This document shows positions 18,837 through 28,485 of a DNA stretch of 64,000 nt, in pieces. Made by a program: the position numbers and the translations under genes. Every line of letters begins with the position of its first letter. The stretch's first letter is position 1. This DNA is from JAMXLO01 sp963850535 (lineage in GTDB: Bacteria > Pseudomonadota > Alphaproteobacteria > Acetobacterales > Acetobacteraceae). The stretch is from the NCBI GenBank assembly GCA_963850535.1, contig CAWKMC010000044.1, forward strand, positions 62,001 through 126,000, in the 5' to 3' direction. Under the pieces are notes generated by a model. It did not search any database, was not told where the DNA came from, and was given only the letters and a program-made list of their open reading frames with translations.

Positions 18837-19409
18837 TCATGTCCGCTCCACTGCCTGCGCTGCCGCGTCGAGCGTCGCCGTAATGGCCTCCGCCGTGGCC
18901 TGGTCCAGCGCGCCGCGCCTGAGGCGAAGCCGCAGCGCAAGCTTCAGGTTCTCCATCCCGCGCAGCACCTGGGCCGGCACTGCGCCGCCGGCTCCGGGTT
19001 CGCCGGTGCGCGCCAGCAGTACCTCGACCGCGGGCCGATTGGCGGCAAGGAAAGCTTCCCCCTCGCCGGTTATTCGGTAGCGTTTGCGGCCCACGGCTTC
19101 GGGTTCGACGGCCGCATATCCCATATCTTCCAGCCAGGACAGCGTCGGATAGATGACGCCCGGGCTAGGGCTGTAGCTGCCGCCCATGCGATCCTCGATT
19201 GCCTTCATGAGCTCGTAGCCGTGGCGCGGCTGCTCGGCGATCATCGCAAGCGCGAGCAGCCGAAGCTCGCCATAGTCGAACAGCCGGTGGCCGCGACGCC
19301 CGCCGAAGCGGCGCCCATGACGATGGTGATGCTCTCCGTGACGGCGATCCGCCGGGTCCTCGGAGCGAGCGAAACGACGGTCTGAACCGTCTCTGTGTCT
19401 GTGTCTCAC
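18837..19409 (-). CDS. PadR-family transcriptional regulator
   Basis: The winged-helix PadR core is clear: LRLLALAMIAEQPRHGYELM, KAIEDRMGGSYSPSPGVIYP and TLSWLEDMGYAAV, then a C-terminal dimerisation helix bundle. A His/Arg-rich leader (HGEHHHRHGRRFGGRRGHR) precedes it and could bind metal. The open frame extends to an ATG at 19493, but that would include a perfect inverted repeat at 19415-19438; I favour the GTG at 19409, six bases past the repeat, so the regulator would be autoregulated. No Shine-Dalgarno is obvious, so the start is tentative. Confidence 0.85.
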   Translation of the reverse strand: MRHRHRDGSDRRFARSEDPADRRHGEHHHRHGRRFGGRRGHRLFDYGELRLLALAMIAEQPRHGYELMKAIEDRMGGSYSPSPGVIYPTLSWLEDMGYAAVEPEAVGRKRYRITGEGEAFLAANRPAVEVLLARTGEPGAGGAVPAQVLRGMENLKLALRLRLRRGALDQATAEAITATLDAAAQAVERT

Positions 19410-19414
19410 AAATG

Positions 19415-19438
19415 CCGATATAGATCTCGATATATCGG
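19415..19438. promoter_or_regulatory. Probable PadR operator
   Basis: CCGATATA (19415-19422) and TATATCGG (19431-19438) are perfect 8-bp inverted arms separated by 8 bp. AT-rich palindromes of this kind are bound by PadR proteins, often next to their own gene. The site abuts the proposed padR start. Target genes beyond padR itself cannot be told from the sequence. Confidence 0.6.
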
Positions 19439-19579
19439 AATTCAAGGGCTTCTGAACGTCGGAGCCTCGCGTGGGTTCGAGTGGTTCGCCCACGATGCGG
19501 CAGCGTGCAGCCGTGGGTCATTCTGCCGTCCGGTTCAACGGTCTATGAACGATCGCTTCGGGAAGCGGAAAACTGCACC

Positions 19580-22526
19580 TCAGCCCAACTCTGTCGATGA
19601 CGACCAGGACTTATGAGTTCGGCGAGGGATCCCAAACGACTTCCGCGGCAGTCGTATCGTGAATTCGCTGTACTCGCCTATTTTGCTATCTACGTTGATG
19701 CTGCCGCCGTGTTGCTGCGTGATGATGTCGTAACTGATTGACAGGCCGAGCCCGGTGCCTTCGCCTGTTGGTTTGGTGGTAAAGAAGGGTTGGAATAGTT
19801 TGTCCCGTATCTCAGCGGGAATACCGATGCCGTTGTCGCGAACCTTTATCTCCACAGCGTCGCTTATCTCACTTGTCACGACACTGAGCGTTGGTTCGAA
19901 CCCAGATCTTCCCTCTATCTGTTGTCGCTTGCGCGCGGCATAGAACCCATTGCTGAACAGGTTCAGCAGAACGCGCGTGATGTCCCGCGGCGCCACCATA
20001 ATCGGCCCAATGCCAGGGCTGAATTCGCGTTGCAGACTCAGGTTGAAGCTCTGGTCTTGTGCGCGAGCGCCATGATACGCGAGGCTCAACGCATCATCGA
20101 CAAGGGAGTTAATGTCAATCGATCTCCTCTCGCCGGACCCTCCGCGCGAGTGCTCCAACATACTTCGCTCGATGCCATCGGCACGTCTGCCATGTTCGTT
20201 GATCTTATCCAAATTGCTCGCGAGGGTATTCGTTAAATCAATCAATCTCGGCACGGCGGGTCTCGTCCAGCATCGCAAAGCCTGGTGCCGCCGTTTGCTT
20301 AAGCTCACCCAGGAGATCCACCGACAGAGTAGCAAAGTTATTGACGAAGTTCAGCGGGTTCTTGATCTCGTGCGCAATGCCTGCGGTCAATTGGCCCAAA
20401 GATGCCATCTTCTCCGCTTGGATTAAACTCGCCTGCGCAGCCTTGAGTTCGCGGTAGGCTGTTTCGATGTTCCGGCTGGCCTCCTCGGCCGCATCGCGGG
20501 CTGCACGCAACTCCTCTTCGCTGCGTTTTCGTTCGGTGATATCGCGATAGATCACCACGAATCCGCCACTTGGTACTGGGTTGCCTCTAACTTCGATGAT
20601 GCGGCCGTTGGGACGCGTCCGCTCGAACGCCGCCGACTGGTTACCCAACGTCAGCAGGTGAGCAACGTGGTCTTCAGGATCCGGACCGTATTCGCCCCGG
20701 TCCGCCGGGTACCGAATGTAATCTGCGAAGGCCGGCCGAGATATGATCACGTCATCGGGCACATCGAGCATGTGCTGAATCCGTCTGTTTGAGGCCACGA
20801 GATGGCGGGTCTCGTCGAATAGCGCCACGCCGTCGCCCATATTCTCGAACGTGATGCGAAGTTGCTCTTGACGCGCACGCAATTCGTCCAGCAGCCGATG
20901 ACCTGCAATACCTCGGCGGTCGCGGTCTGCTGTTCCAACGCCTCGCGCAGCTCGTTGCGCAAGCGCGCATTCTCCATCGCAACGACCGCCTGTTCCGCGA
21001 AGTTCTTTAGGAGAGCGATTTGTTTGATGGAAAATGGGCGAACCTCCTGCCGGAAAATATTAAACGCGCCAAGCACCACATTGTCTTTGGATAACGCAAT
21101 TTGCAATTGGGTCCGTGCACCCCCCTGCTCCACGAGTGCCTTCCGTTGGGGATTACTGGCAATAGAAACTTGGGAAACGTCAGAGATGTGAATGATGCTC
21201 TCGCCGCGGATTGCTCGGCGGAAAGTGCTATCCGGTGCCGGCACGAAGGGCTTCCGAATGAAGGCACTGAACTCGGGAGACAGTCCGGCCGTTGCCGCTG
21301 CATAGAACCGCTCCCCGTCACGAACGAAGAGACCACCGAACGCCGCTTCGCAAAGGTCAAGCGCCTTTTGCAGCATCGTAGTGAAAACCGGAGCTAGGTC
21401 GCCAGGCGATGCGTTGATGACCTGAAGTACTTCCGCAGTGGCGGTCTGTTGCTCCAACGCCTCGCGTTGCTCATTGATCAGCCGGGCGTTCTCCATAGCG
21501 ATGACCGCCTGCGCGGCGAAGGTCTGCAGCAAGGCGATCTGCCGGTCGTTGAACGGCCGCACCACCCGCCGGTGCGAGATAAGCACGCCCAGCAGTGCAC
21601 CGTCTTTACGCAGCGGTACCCAAAGAGTAGTGCGAGCGCCGAAACCCTCAACCAACAGCACCCGGCTGGGAATCCGGGCACGATAGGCGTCGGTATCAAC
21701 GACATCAGGGATGTGAACGAACGGCACCCCCTCCAACAGCTCAGCCAACGCCGCGCCTGGCTCGGGAGACAATGTGTCCGGCTGCCATTCGTTGCCACTA
21801 AACAGATGGAAAAGCGAGCCATCATAGATCATCAACGAGCTGAATTCCGACTGCGTCAACCGCTGCGTCTTATCGATCATGGCAACGAATACGGGTGTGA
21901 GATCGCCCTGTGACGCGTTGATGACCTGCAGTATCTCGGCGGTTGCCGTCTGTTCGTCCAGTGCTTCACTCAGTTCCTGCAGGAGCCGCGCATTTTCCAT
22001 CGCGATGACCGCTTGCGCCGCGAAGGTCTCCAGCAGCGTGATCTCGGTTCCAGAGAACGGGCGCACCTCCCGGCGGAACGCGCTGATGTAGCCGACCAGG
22101 GCGCCGGCTTTGCGCAGCGGGACCACCAAGGCGGTCCGCGCTCCTGCTTCTACCGCACCATGGATTGCGTGGTCATCGGAAATCAGTGCCTGGATGTCCG
22201 GTTCCACGACCAGGCGCGCTCCATTCACCAATGGCCGCATATAGCGATGGGGCCGGAACGGCTGATGCAACTGATTGGCGAATTGTTCGGGGAAGCCATG
22301 CGTCGCCACTGCGCGGAAAAGTTCTCCGTCGAACGTTCCCAACGAACCCATCGCGGCATCGCAAAGCCGACGTGCCTGATCCAAGATTGTCGCGAACACT
22401 GGGGCCGTATCGCCAGGCGATTGGTTGATAACGTCCAGCACCTCGGAAAAGCGCGGCTTCCCGCGCCAGCGCCGCGTCGCGCTCCTGCTGTAGTTCTGCG
22501 ACGGTCCGCTGAAGTTCGATGATCAT
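19580..22526 (-). pseudogene. Sensor histidine kinase (GAF-GAF-GAF-PAS-HisKA-HATPase), three frameshifts
   Basis: A gene from the ATG at 22526 (MIIELQRTVAELQQERDAAL) to 19580. Domains: N-terminal coiled coil, three GAF domains joined by near-identical linkers (EALEQQTATAEVLQVINAS), a PAS domain (TFENMGDGVALFDET), HisKA with the phospho-His in GIAHEIKNPLNFVNN, and HATPase (LLNLFSNGFYAA, DNGIGIP, GEGTGLGLSIS). The frame is broken three times: an extra base in a T4 run (22447-22450), between QVI and LLDELRARQEQL (about 20895), and an extra base in ATTGATTGAT (about 20240). Each junction rejoins cleanly, giving about 981 aa. Probably cytoplasmic; no response regulator is adjacent. Confidence 0.85.
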
Positions 22527-22723
22527 GCCCCCCGCGTTGCGGCCATTTGGCCGATGGTCAGCGCCGGCGCGCAGAAGGTTGCCGCCCAATCAAGGTAGCC
22601 GCCATTCACCTCCATCGCCAACTTGTCTCGAATTGGGGATGATCGTATCTCGCCGTTCGCGGTGAGCCGCGCATGGCGAGCATGCTGGCCTGCCGGGCCA
22701 GTGACTATCGGAACCTCTCGCAT
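22523..22723 (-). CDS. Small ORF coupled to the histidine kinase, function unknown
   Basis: A 66-aa frame (MREVPIVTGPAGQHARHARL to MAATRGA) whose TGA overlaps the ATG of the kinase gene (ATGA at 22523-22526). It starts 48 bp after the ABC exporter stop on the same strand. No Shine-Dalgarno or family was recognised, so the overlap is the main reason to consider it real. It could also be untranslated leader. Confidence 0.3.
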   Translation of the reverse strand: MREVPIVTGPAGQHARHARLTANGEIRSSPIRDKLAMEVNGGYLDWAATFCAPALTIGQMAATRGA

Positions 22724-22770
22724 TTGTTGGGAGGGGGGCCTTCCGTCATGACATGCACGGACGGAGCGGA

Positions 22771-25700
22771 TCAGTTCGCCGCGGCGACGCCGGCCATCTG
22801 GTGATCCACCAGTCGCGCGTAGAAGCCGCGGCGCGCAGTGAGTTCCCCGTGGGTGCCAGCTTCAATCACTCGCCCAGCGTGCATCACCACGATGACATCG
22901 GCGGCCTGGATCGTGGACAGGCGATGCGCCACCACGATCGTTGTGCGGTTCGCCATCAGCGCATCGAGTGCCGCGCGCACCACCTGTTCGCTGATCGTGT
23001 CGAGATGCGATGTGGCTTCGTCCAGCACCAGGATCGGCGCGTCCTTGAGGAAGGCACGCGCGATGGCGATGCGCTGTCGTTGGCCGCCGGAGAGTTGCAC
23101 GCCGCGTTCACCGACCTTGGTCTGCAAGCCCTCCGGCAATCCGGCAACGAACTCGGCGAGTGCCGCCTGGCGCAGGGCCGCTTCGATCTCCTCGCGCGTT
23201 GCCTCGGGACGGGCGAGCCGCACGTTCGCTTCCAGCGTGCTGTTGAACAGATAGGTGTCCTGCGCCACCAGCGCGATGCGGCTGCGCAGCCCGTCCAGGG
23301 TGAGCTCGCGCAGATCGACGCCATCCAGGCGGATGCCGCCCTGTTCGGGATCCCAAAAGCGCAGCAGCAGGTTTGCCACGGTGGTCTTGCCGGCGCCGGA
23401 CGGTCCGACCAGCGCCACCGTCGCGCCGGCCGGCACGTCGAAGCCGACGTCATTCAGTGCCGGCCGGTCCCGGCCGGGATAGGTGAAATGCACGTGCTCG
23501 AAACGCACCGTGGAACCGCCCCGCGGAGCCACGGGGACGCGCGGTCCGTCGGTGATAACCACCGGCTCGGAGTGCACCACATGCAACCGGCGTGTAGATG
23601 CAATTGTATCGGCAAGCTGACGGCCGACCTGAGCGATCTCGGAAACCGGCAGGAAGGCAGCGATCGACACCAGAACCAGCAGCGGCAGCAAGGTGGGCGC
23701 GATCCAACCGTTCATCACCAATGGTGCACCGACCGCGGCAACCGCGAGACCGCCGAGACCCGTCGCCACTTCCAGGCCGGCGGTTTGCCGGGTGAGATCA
23801 CGCAGCAGTGCCAGGCGCATCGTTTGATAGTGGCGCACCGCGGCCATGAATTGGTCGCGGCGCCGCGTCGTTGCCTCGAAGGCCATCAGCTCGGCCAGAC
23901 CTTGGATGGTCTCGGTCGCATGCGCGCCGAGTTCGCCCAGGGAACGGCGCGCAGTGGAGGCAAGACCGTCGATGTGCCGGCGTCCCAGCACCGGCGATCC
24001 TGCGGCGTAGGCGAGGAACGGCAGCAGCGCGAGCGCGAGCGGCCAGGCCACGACGGCAAGCGTGATCAGCACGGCGCCCGGGATCAGCACCGCCACGCAG
24101 GCCGGTGCCACTGTATGGGCATAAAAATATTCGATCATCTCTACGTCCTGGGTCGCCAGTGCGACCAGGTCGCCGGACCGACGCTGCAGCAGATAGGCAG
24201 GCGCCAGCGCGTCGAGCTTGCGGTAGAGATCGACGCGCATAACCGCCAGCAGGCGATACGCCATGTCGTGTGCCAGGAAAGACTCCAGCCAGTGCAGCAG
24301 GCCGGCGACGGGAGCAGCGGCCAGCAGCAGCACGGTCAGCAGCAGCGACGGCGCGTTGGCGCGCACCGCGGCGATGATCAGCGCCCCCAGAATGCCGACG
24401 CTGATGAACGCGACGACGCGGCCGATGCCGCAGGAGACGGTGACCGCAAGCTGGCGACGCCAGGGGCGAATGAAGTCGAGCAGCGTGCGAATGGTCTCCG
24501 GCCATCCCACGTCGGCCGCGTCCGCGGCAAGGTCACGCACCACTGCGCCGGTTGCCGTCACTGTCCCGTCTTCCGGCGGAGCAAGGTCCACGAGCGGTGC
24601 AGTCACATCGCCTCGCTCGGCGAGCTGCGGGCCCATCAGGCGGCGATAGGGACCGTCGCGCGCGATCAGCGTGGCGTGGCTGCCGCTTTCGGCCACCGCG
24701 CCGTCCTCCAGCACCAGGATGCGGTCGGCGTTGATCACGCTGGACAGGCGATGCGCGAGGATCAGTGTGGTGCGTCCGACCATCAGGCGGTCGAGCGCCT
24801 GCTGGATCACCGCCTCGTTCTCGGCGTCCACCGAGGACAGGGCCTCGTCCAGGATCAGGATCGGGGCATCCCGCAGCAGGGCGCGGGCGATGGCAATGCG
24901 CTGGCGCTGCCCGCCGGACAGGCGCGCCCCGCGCTCGCCGATCACGGTCTGATAGCCGTCGGGCAACGCGTCGATGAACTCATGGGCGTTCGCAGCGCGG
25001 GCGGCAGCAATCAGGTCGGCTTCCGTGGCGTCGGGGCGCCCGAGGCGCAGGTTGTCCTCGATGGTGCCATGGAACAGGTAGGTGTCCTGCGCCACCACCG
25101 CGATCATGCGCCTCACAGCCTCGGGGTCCAGGCTGCGGAGATCTTGGCCACCGATCTGGATGGTGCCGGTCTGTGGGTCGTGCAGGCGCAGCAGCAGACG
25201 GACAATCGTGGACTTGCCAGAACCGCTGGGGCCGACGATGCCGACTCGCTCGCCGGCGTCGATGCCGAAGGAAAGGCCCCGGTGCGCCGCCTGCCGACCG
25301 CCGGGATAGGCGAAGGTGACTCCATTGAAGGCGATGGAAGGGGAGACGATACCAGCCACTCCCCCTCCCCTTGCGGGAGGGGGTTGGGGGGAGGGGGCGC
25401 TGGGCGCCGTCACCCTCTCATCCAGCAGCGCATTGATGCCCGCCGCCGCGGCTTGCCCGGTAAGCCCCTGGTGCAGCACAGTGCGAAGATCGCGCAGCGG
25501 CCGAAAGATCTCGGTGCCGGCCATCAGCACGATCAGCAGCGCCTCCAGGCTCATCTCGCCGTTCCGGACACGCCAGGCGCCGAGAGCGAGCGCGGCCGCG
25601 GCACCGAGCGCGCAGCCCAGGTCGGTGATGCCGCGTGTCAGGATGCTGGTGCCCAGGACCAGAAAGGTGCTGTCGGACAGCGCCTTGGCCTTATCGGCCA

Positions 25701-26361
25701 GCACACGGCCATAGCTGCCGCTTTGGCCGAACGCCTTCAGCGTCGGCAGACCCTGAACGGCGTCGAGGAACTCCTCGCCGAACGCCTTGAACGCACTCTG
25801 CCGCGTGCGCGAGGCCTGGTTGGTGCGCTCGTGCACCACCGCCGGTGCCACCAAGGTGAACAGCGCCGCGGCCAGCATGACGGTCGCGACCGGGATGTCC
25901 CAGAATGCCATGAAGGCGAAGATCGCCACCGGCGCGCACGCAGCGATGGTAACCTGCGGCAGGTACTGTCCAAAGAAGGTCTGCAGCTGCTCGACGCCAT
26001 CGACGATCGACAGCATGACGCCGCCGGTGCGCTCAGCGCCGAACCAGGCGGGGCCGAGCGCGACGATCTTGTCGTAGAGCCGCCCGCGCAGCGTCTCCTG
26101 CACGCGTGCCGCAGTGCGATGCGCCAGCATGGTGCGCGCATCGTCCAGCCAGGCGCGCAGCAGGATGGCCACGAGCGTGGCGGCGAGCGGTGTCACGAGT
26201 TCGGCGGCCGGCGCTGAACGGAACAGCCTCGCGAGGAACTGGCCCAGGAAGGCAAAACGGGCGATCCCGATTCCGAGTGCCAGCAGCCCGAGCAGGACCC
26301 CCAGGGCAATGCGCCAGCGCAGGCCGACCGTCATGCGCCATAGCCGCAGATCGAAATGCAC
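22771..26361 (-). CDS. Fused two-module ABC exporter (TMD-NBD-TMD-NBD)
   Basis: A 1196-aa single-chain ABC exporter resembling CydD and CydC joined head to tail. Module 1: six TM helices (about 15-300), Walker A GPSGSGKST near residue 377, signature LSGGQRQRIAIARALL and Walker B ILILDEALSSVD. Module 2: six TM helices (about 640-920), Walker A GPSGAGKTT near 987, LSGGQRQRIAIARAFL and ILVLDEATSHLD. Both sites look catalytically complete. A thiol or cysteine export role would follow from a CydDC relationship, but that is inference; no cydAB genes are in the window. The module 1 linker contains an in-frame palindromic repeat (SPQPPPARGGG). Confidence 0.85.
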   Translation of the reverse strand: MHFDLRLWRMTVGLRWRIALGVLLGLLALGIGIARFAFLGQFLARLFRSAPAAELVTPLAATLVAILLRAWLDDARTMLAHRTAARVQETLRGRLYDKIVALGPAWFGAERTGGVMLSIVDGVEQLQTFFGQYLPQVTIAACAPVAIFAFMAFWDIPVATVMLAAALFTLVAPAVVHERTNQASRTRQSAFKAFGEEFLDAVQGLPTLKAFGQSGSYGRVLADKAKALSDSTFLVLGTSILTRGITDLGCALGAAAALALGAWRVRNGEMSLEALLIVLMAGTEIFRPLRDLRTVLHQGLTGQAAAAGINALLDERVTAPSAPSPQPPPARGGGVAGIVSPSIAFNGVTFAYPGGRQAAHRGLSFGIDAGERVGIVGPSGSGKSTIVRLLLRLHDPQTGTIQIGGQDLRSLDPEAVRRMIAVVAQDTYLFHGTIEDNLRLGRPDATEADLIAAARAANAHEFIDALPDGYQTVIGERGARLSGGQRQRIAIARALLRDAPILILDEALSSVDAENEAVIQQALDRLMVGRTTLILAHRLSSVINADRILVLEDGAVAESGSHATLIARDGPYRRLMGPQLAERGDVTAPLVDLAPPEDGTVTATGAVVRDLAADAADVGWPETIRTLLDFIRPWRRQLAVTVSCGIGRVVAFISVGILGALIIAAVRANAPSLLLTVLLLAAAPVAGLLHWLESFLAHDMAYRLLAVMRVDLYRKLDALAPAYLLQRRSGDLVALATQDVEMIEYFYAHTVAPACVAVLIPGAVLITLAVVAWPLALALLPFLAYAAGSPVLGRRHIDGLASTARRSLGELGAHATETIQGLAELMAFEATTRRRDQFMAAVRHYQTMRLALLRDLTRQTAGLEVATGLGGLAVAAVGAPLVMNGWIAPTLLPLLVLVSIAAFLPVSEIAQVGRQLADTIASTRRLHVVHSEPVVITDGPRVPVAPRGGSTVRFEHVHFTYPGRDRPALNDVGFDVPAGATVALVGPSGAGKTTVANLLLRFWDPEQGGIRLDGVDLRELTLDGLRSRIALVAQDTYLFNSTLEANVRLARPEATREEIEAALRQAALAEFVAGLPEGLQTKVGERGVQLSGGQRQRIAIARAFLKDAPILVLDEATSHLDTISEQVVRAALDALMANRTTIVVAHRLSTIQAADVIVVMHAGRVIEAGTHGELTARRGFYARLVDHQMAGVAAAN
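25361..25397 (+). repeat. Palindromic GC-rich repeat, copy 2 (inside ABC exporter gene)
   Basis: A 37-bp element beginning CCCCCTCCCCTTGCGGGAGG contains the perfect stem CCCTCCC/GGGAGGG around CTTGC. It matches the copy at 3720-3756 at 30 of 37 positions. It falls in frame, adding a Pro/Ala/Gly-rich stretch between the first transmembrane domain and its nucleotide-binding domain. A more degenerate half copy may lie at 31781-31811. Confidence 0.6.
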
Positions 26362-26765
26362 GCCGGCCCTCCTGCACTACCGTCGCCATCGTGGGCGTGA
26401 TCGTTGATGCAGCGCAAACGCGAGATTTTCAATCGCTGTCGCGAATTGGCGCAACTGTTTCCCCGATCGGTTGTTTTCCGGGTTCGCGGGACTTCGTCAT
26501 TCGCGGAAGGCGGATGCGGGCGCACGATGACATGTTGATCAGCGGCGGATGACCTGCTGTCGCAAGCGGTTGTGGCGCGCAGCCTGATTGCCCGGCCGTG
26601 GCCTTCAGCAAGCCATGAAGTCGATGTTGGGGGGCCATTGAAGCCTAATGGCGATGGTCGTCGCGGCCTTGTTATGGGTGGGTGCGAGACGCGACCCCGA
26701 GAGCTCCCGCAACCAAAGCCGAGTGCGAGTGTTCATGTGGCCTGGGAGTATTGGGAGGTCCACTT
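26362..26765. other. Intergenic region without a recognised gene
   Basis: About 400 bp between the ABC exporter start and the lipoprotein start. Several short frames are open on both strands, but none has a credible ribosome site or protein-like sequence. A Shine-Dalgarno (GGGAGG) for the lipoprotein lies at its right end, so promoters of both divergent genes presumably lie here. I saw no tRNA or other structured RNA. Confidence 0.5.
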
Positions 26766-27030
26766 ATGCGCAAGACTTTGATAATCGCGAGCATCGCATT
26801 GCTGGCCGGGTGCTCAAATCCGTACGACCCCGGCCAACGCGCATTGGGCGGCGGCTTGTTGGGTGGTGCTGGTGGGGCCGCGATCGGCGGACTTGCTGGC
26901 GGCGGCAAGGGGGCGTTGATCGGCGGTGGCGTCGGCGCCGCAGGTGGTGCGTTGGCTGGTGCGGCGACGACGCCCGAGCCGCGGCGCAGTACCCTACAGC
27001 AGCGGCAGTGGCAGCTATTATGCCTATTAA
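26766..27030 (+). CDS. Glycine-zipper outer membrane lipoprotein, frameshifted at the C-terminus
   Basis: From the ATG at 26766, with GGGAGG upstream, the protein reads MRKTLIIASIALLAGCSNPY: a signal peptide with the lipobox LLAGC (lipidated C17). Repeated GG-rich segments (GGGLLGGAGGAAIGGLAGGG) form a glycine zipper of the SlyB/17-kDa antigen type, which stabilises the envelope. At about 26988 the frame shifts: removing an A in CGGCGC-A-GTACCC gives VPYSSGSGSYYAY and a TAA at 27028-27030, a natural small-lipoprotein ending; as written the frame runs to 27062 in unrelated sequence. Confidence 0.75.
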
Positions 27031-27062
27031 GGGATAAGAGGCGCGGCACCCGTTCGGTGTGA

Positions 27063-27311
27063 TTGAGAGTGTCTTCAGTCGTGCGGAGCGAGGTGCTGCG
27101 CCATCTCCTTCTGCCACTGGCCGCCGGCTGTCTGGGTGGAGCAGTGGCAGTATGCGGCCTGATCGTCGTCGATACCGGCTCGCTGCGCGAGCTCATTCTC
27201 CATAGCCAGAGCGGGTGGTTAGCCGCGCTGCTGCTCTGCCTCGGATTCGTCAGCACCTTCGGAGCGGTAGCCTTAGGTCTCGCCGTATGCCACGGCGAGA
27301 CGACGGGTTAA
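27063..27311 (+). CDS. Small two-helix membrane protein, function unknown
   Basis: An 82-aa frame starting at TTG 27063 (GTG codons at 27069 and 27081 are alternatives). Two hydrophobic helices are visible: LLLPLAAGCLGGAVAVCGLIV and LAALLLCLGFVSTFGAVALG, joined by a short polar loop. The composition and helices suggest a real inner membrane protein, but no family was recognised and the start is uncertain. It follows the lipoprotein by 32 bp and faces the luciferase-like gene. Confidence 0.55.
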   Translation: MRVSSVVRSEVLRHLLLPLAAGCLGGAVAVCGLIVVDTGSLRELILHSQSGWLAALLLCLGFVSTFGAVALGLAVCHGETTG

Positions 27312-27349
27312 GCGCCGGCCGTAGGGAAACTCACCGCAGACCGTCGACT

Positions 27350-28396
27350 TTATTGCGCCGCCTCGGCCCGAGCAGGTTCGGCAAACAGCGGCATTATCTC
27401 GCGCGCAAATCGACGCATGCTCTGTCGGCCGCGCTCGCCGCCGCCCGAGCCGCCACCATTGATCAGCACGTAACCGACACCAACCTCGCGCAGCGTTTCC
27501 AGTCGTCGCGCAATCGCCTCCGGGCTGCCGTACATCGCACTGTTGACGTTGACCGTGTGTGGGTCACCGGTGGCGCGGTCGGGACCGCCGTGCACCGTGC
27601 CGTCAGGCTGCGTTGCCAGCTTCAACTGGCGCATTCGGTTGTGCAGCCGCCGCTCCAGCGCTGCGTCGCGTTCGGCGCCGCTCTCGGTGACAAAGAACGC
27701 GCGTGTTACGCCGACCCGCATCGGGTCATAGCGTCGGCCCTGCGCCTCGACCGCGGCGCGGAACCAAGCGATGCTTTGCGCCACGTCTTCCGGCGAAGCA
27801 TATTGTCCGAGCAGAAGATTGAACCCGCGTTCGGCGACGCTGCGGATCGAGCGCTCGCTGCCGGCGCCCATCCAGATCTGCGGATGCGGTCTCTGCGCCG
27901 AAGGTGGTTCGACCACGATATCGTTGAACCGCCAATACTTGCCGTGATGCGAGAAGCGCTGTTCGGAGGTCCAGGCCTTCAGCAGAACTTCGAGTGACTC
28001 TTCGAAGCGCGCATCGGCTTCTTGCATCGGCACGTCGAAGCCGGCGAACTCGTTGTAGCGATAGCCTTTGCCGATGCCGAAATCGAGCCGGCCGCCGGAC
28101 AGCAGATCAAGCGTCGCCGACTGCTCGGCCAGCAGCACTGGGTTGTGCCACGGCAGCACCATCACCGCGGTACCTAGGCGCAGCGTGCGGGTGCGGGCGC
28201 CAAGCCAGGTCAGTAGGTTCAGTGTCGCCGAGACCTGGCCGAAGCCGGTGAAGTGATGTTCGACGACGAACGTTCCGTGAAAGCCAAGCGCCTCGGCCTC
28301 GACGTTGTATTCTATGAAGTCGCGATAGCCCTCGGCGCTGTCGAACTCTCCGCTGCCGCGGCGGACGGCGGCGCTGCCGAATAATCCGAACCGCAT
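27350..28396 (-). CDS. Luciferase-like flavin-dependent monooxygenase (LLM class)
   Basis: A 348-aa protein beginning MRFGLFGSAAVRRGSG. Bacterial luciferase fold motifs include GFHGTFVVEHHFTGFGQ, LGTAVMVLPWHNPVLLAEQ, ATLDLLSGGRLDFGIGKGY and RPHPQIWMGAGSE. Such enzymes use FMNH2 (or F420) and oxygen to oxidise small organic molecules; the substrate is not evident. A second member (30259-31290), an MFS carrier and a GFA protein are near, pointing to a detoxification or catabolic neighbourhood. Confidence 0.85.
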   Translation of the reverse strand: MRFGLFGSAAVRRGSGEFDSAEGYRDFIEYNVEAEALGFHGTFVVEHHFTGFGQVSATLNLLTWLGARTRTLRLGTAVMVLPWHNPVLLAEQSATLDLLSGGRLDFGIGKGYRYNEFAGFDVPMQEADARFEESLEVLLKAWTSEQRFSHHGKYWRFNDIVVEPPSAQRPHPQIWMGAGSERSIRSVAERGFNLLLGQYASPEDVAQSIAWFRAAVEAQGRRYDPMRVGVTRAFFVTESGAERDAALERRLHNRMRQLKLATQPDGTVHGGPDRATGDPHTVNVNSAMYGSPEAIARRLETLREVGVGYVLINGGGSGGGERGRQSMRRFAREIMPLFAEPARAEAAQ

Positions 28397-28485
28397 GTGT
28401 TGCTCTCCGTTGGCGATCGCAGGTTACGCGTCCCGCCGGCGCAAACCAAATGCCACTGCCAATACGTCGGCGACAGGCGCGATCC

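Noticed and set aside
22753..26217. A 1154-codon plus-strand open frame opposite the ABC exporter
   Set aside because: It is the antisense shadow of a GC-rich gene: His/Arg/Gln-rich, without domains.
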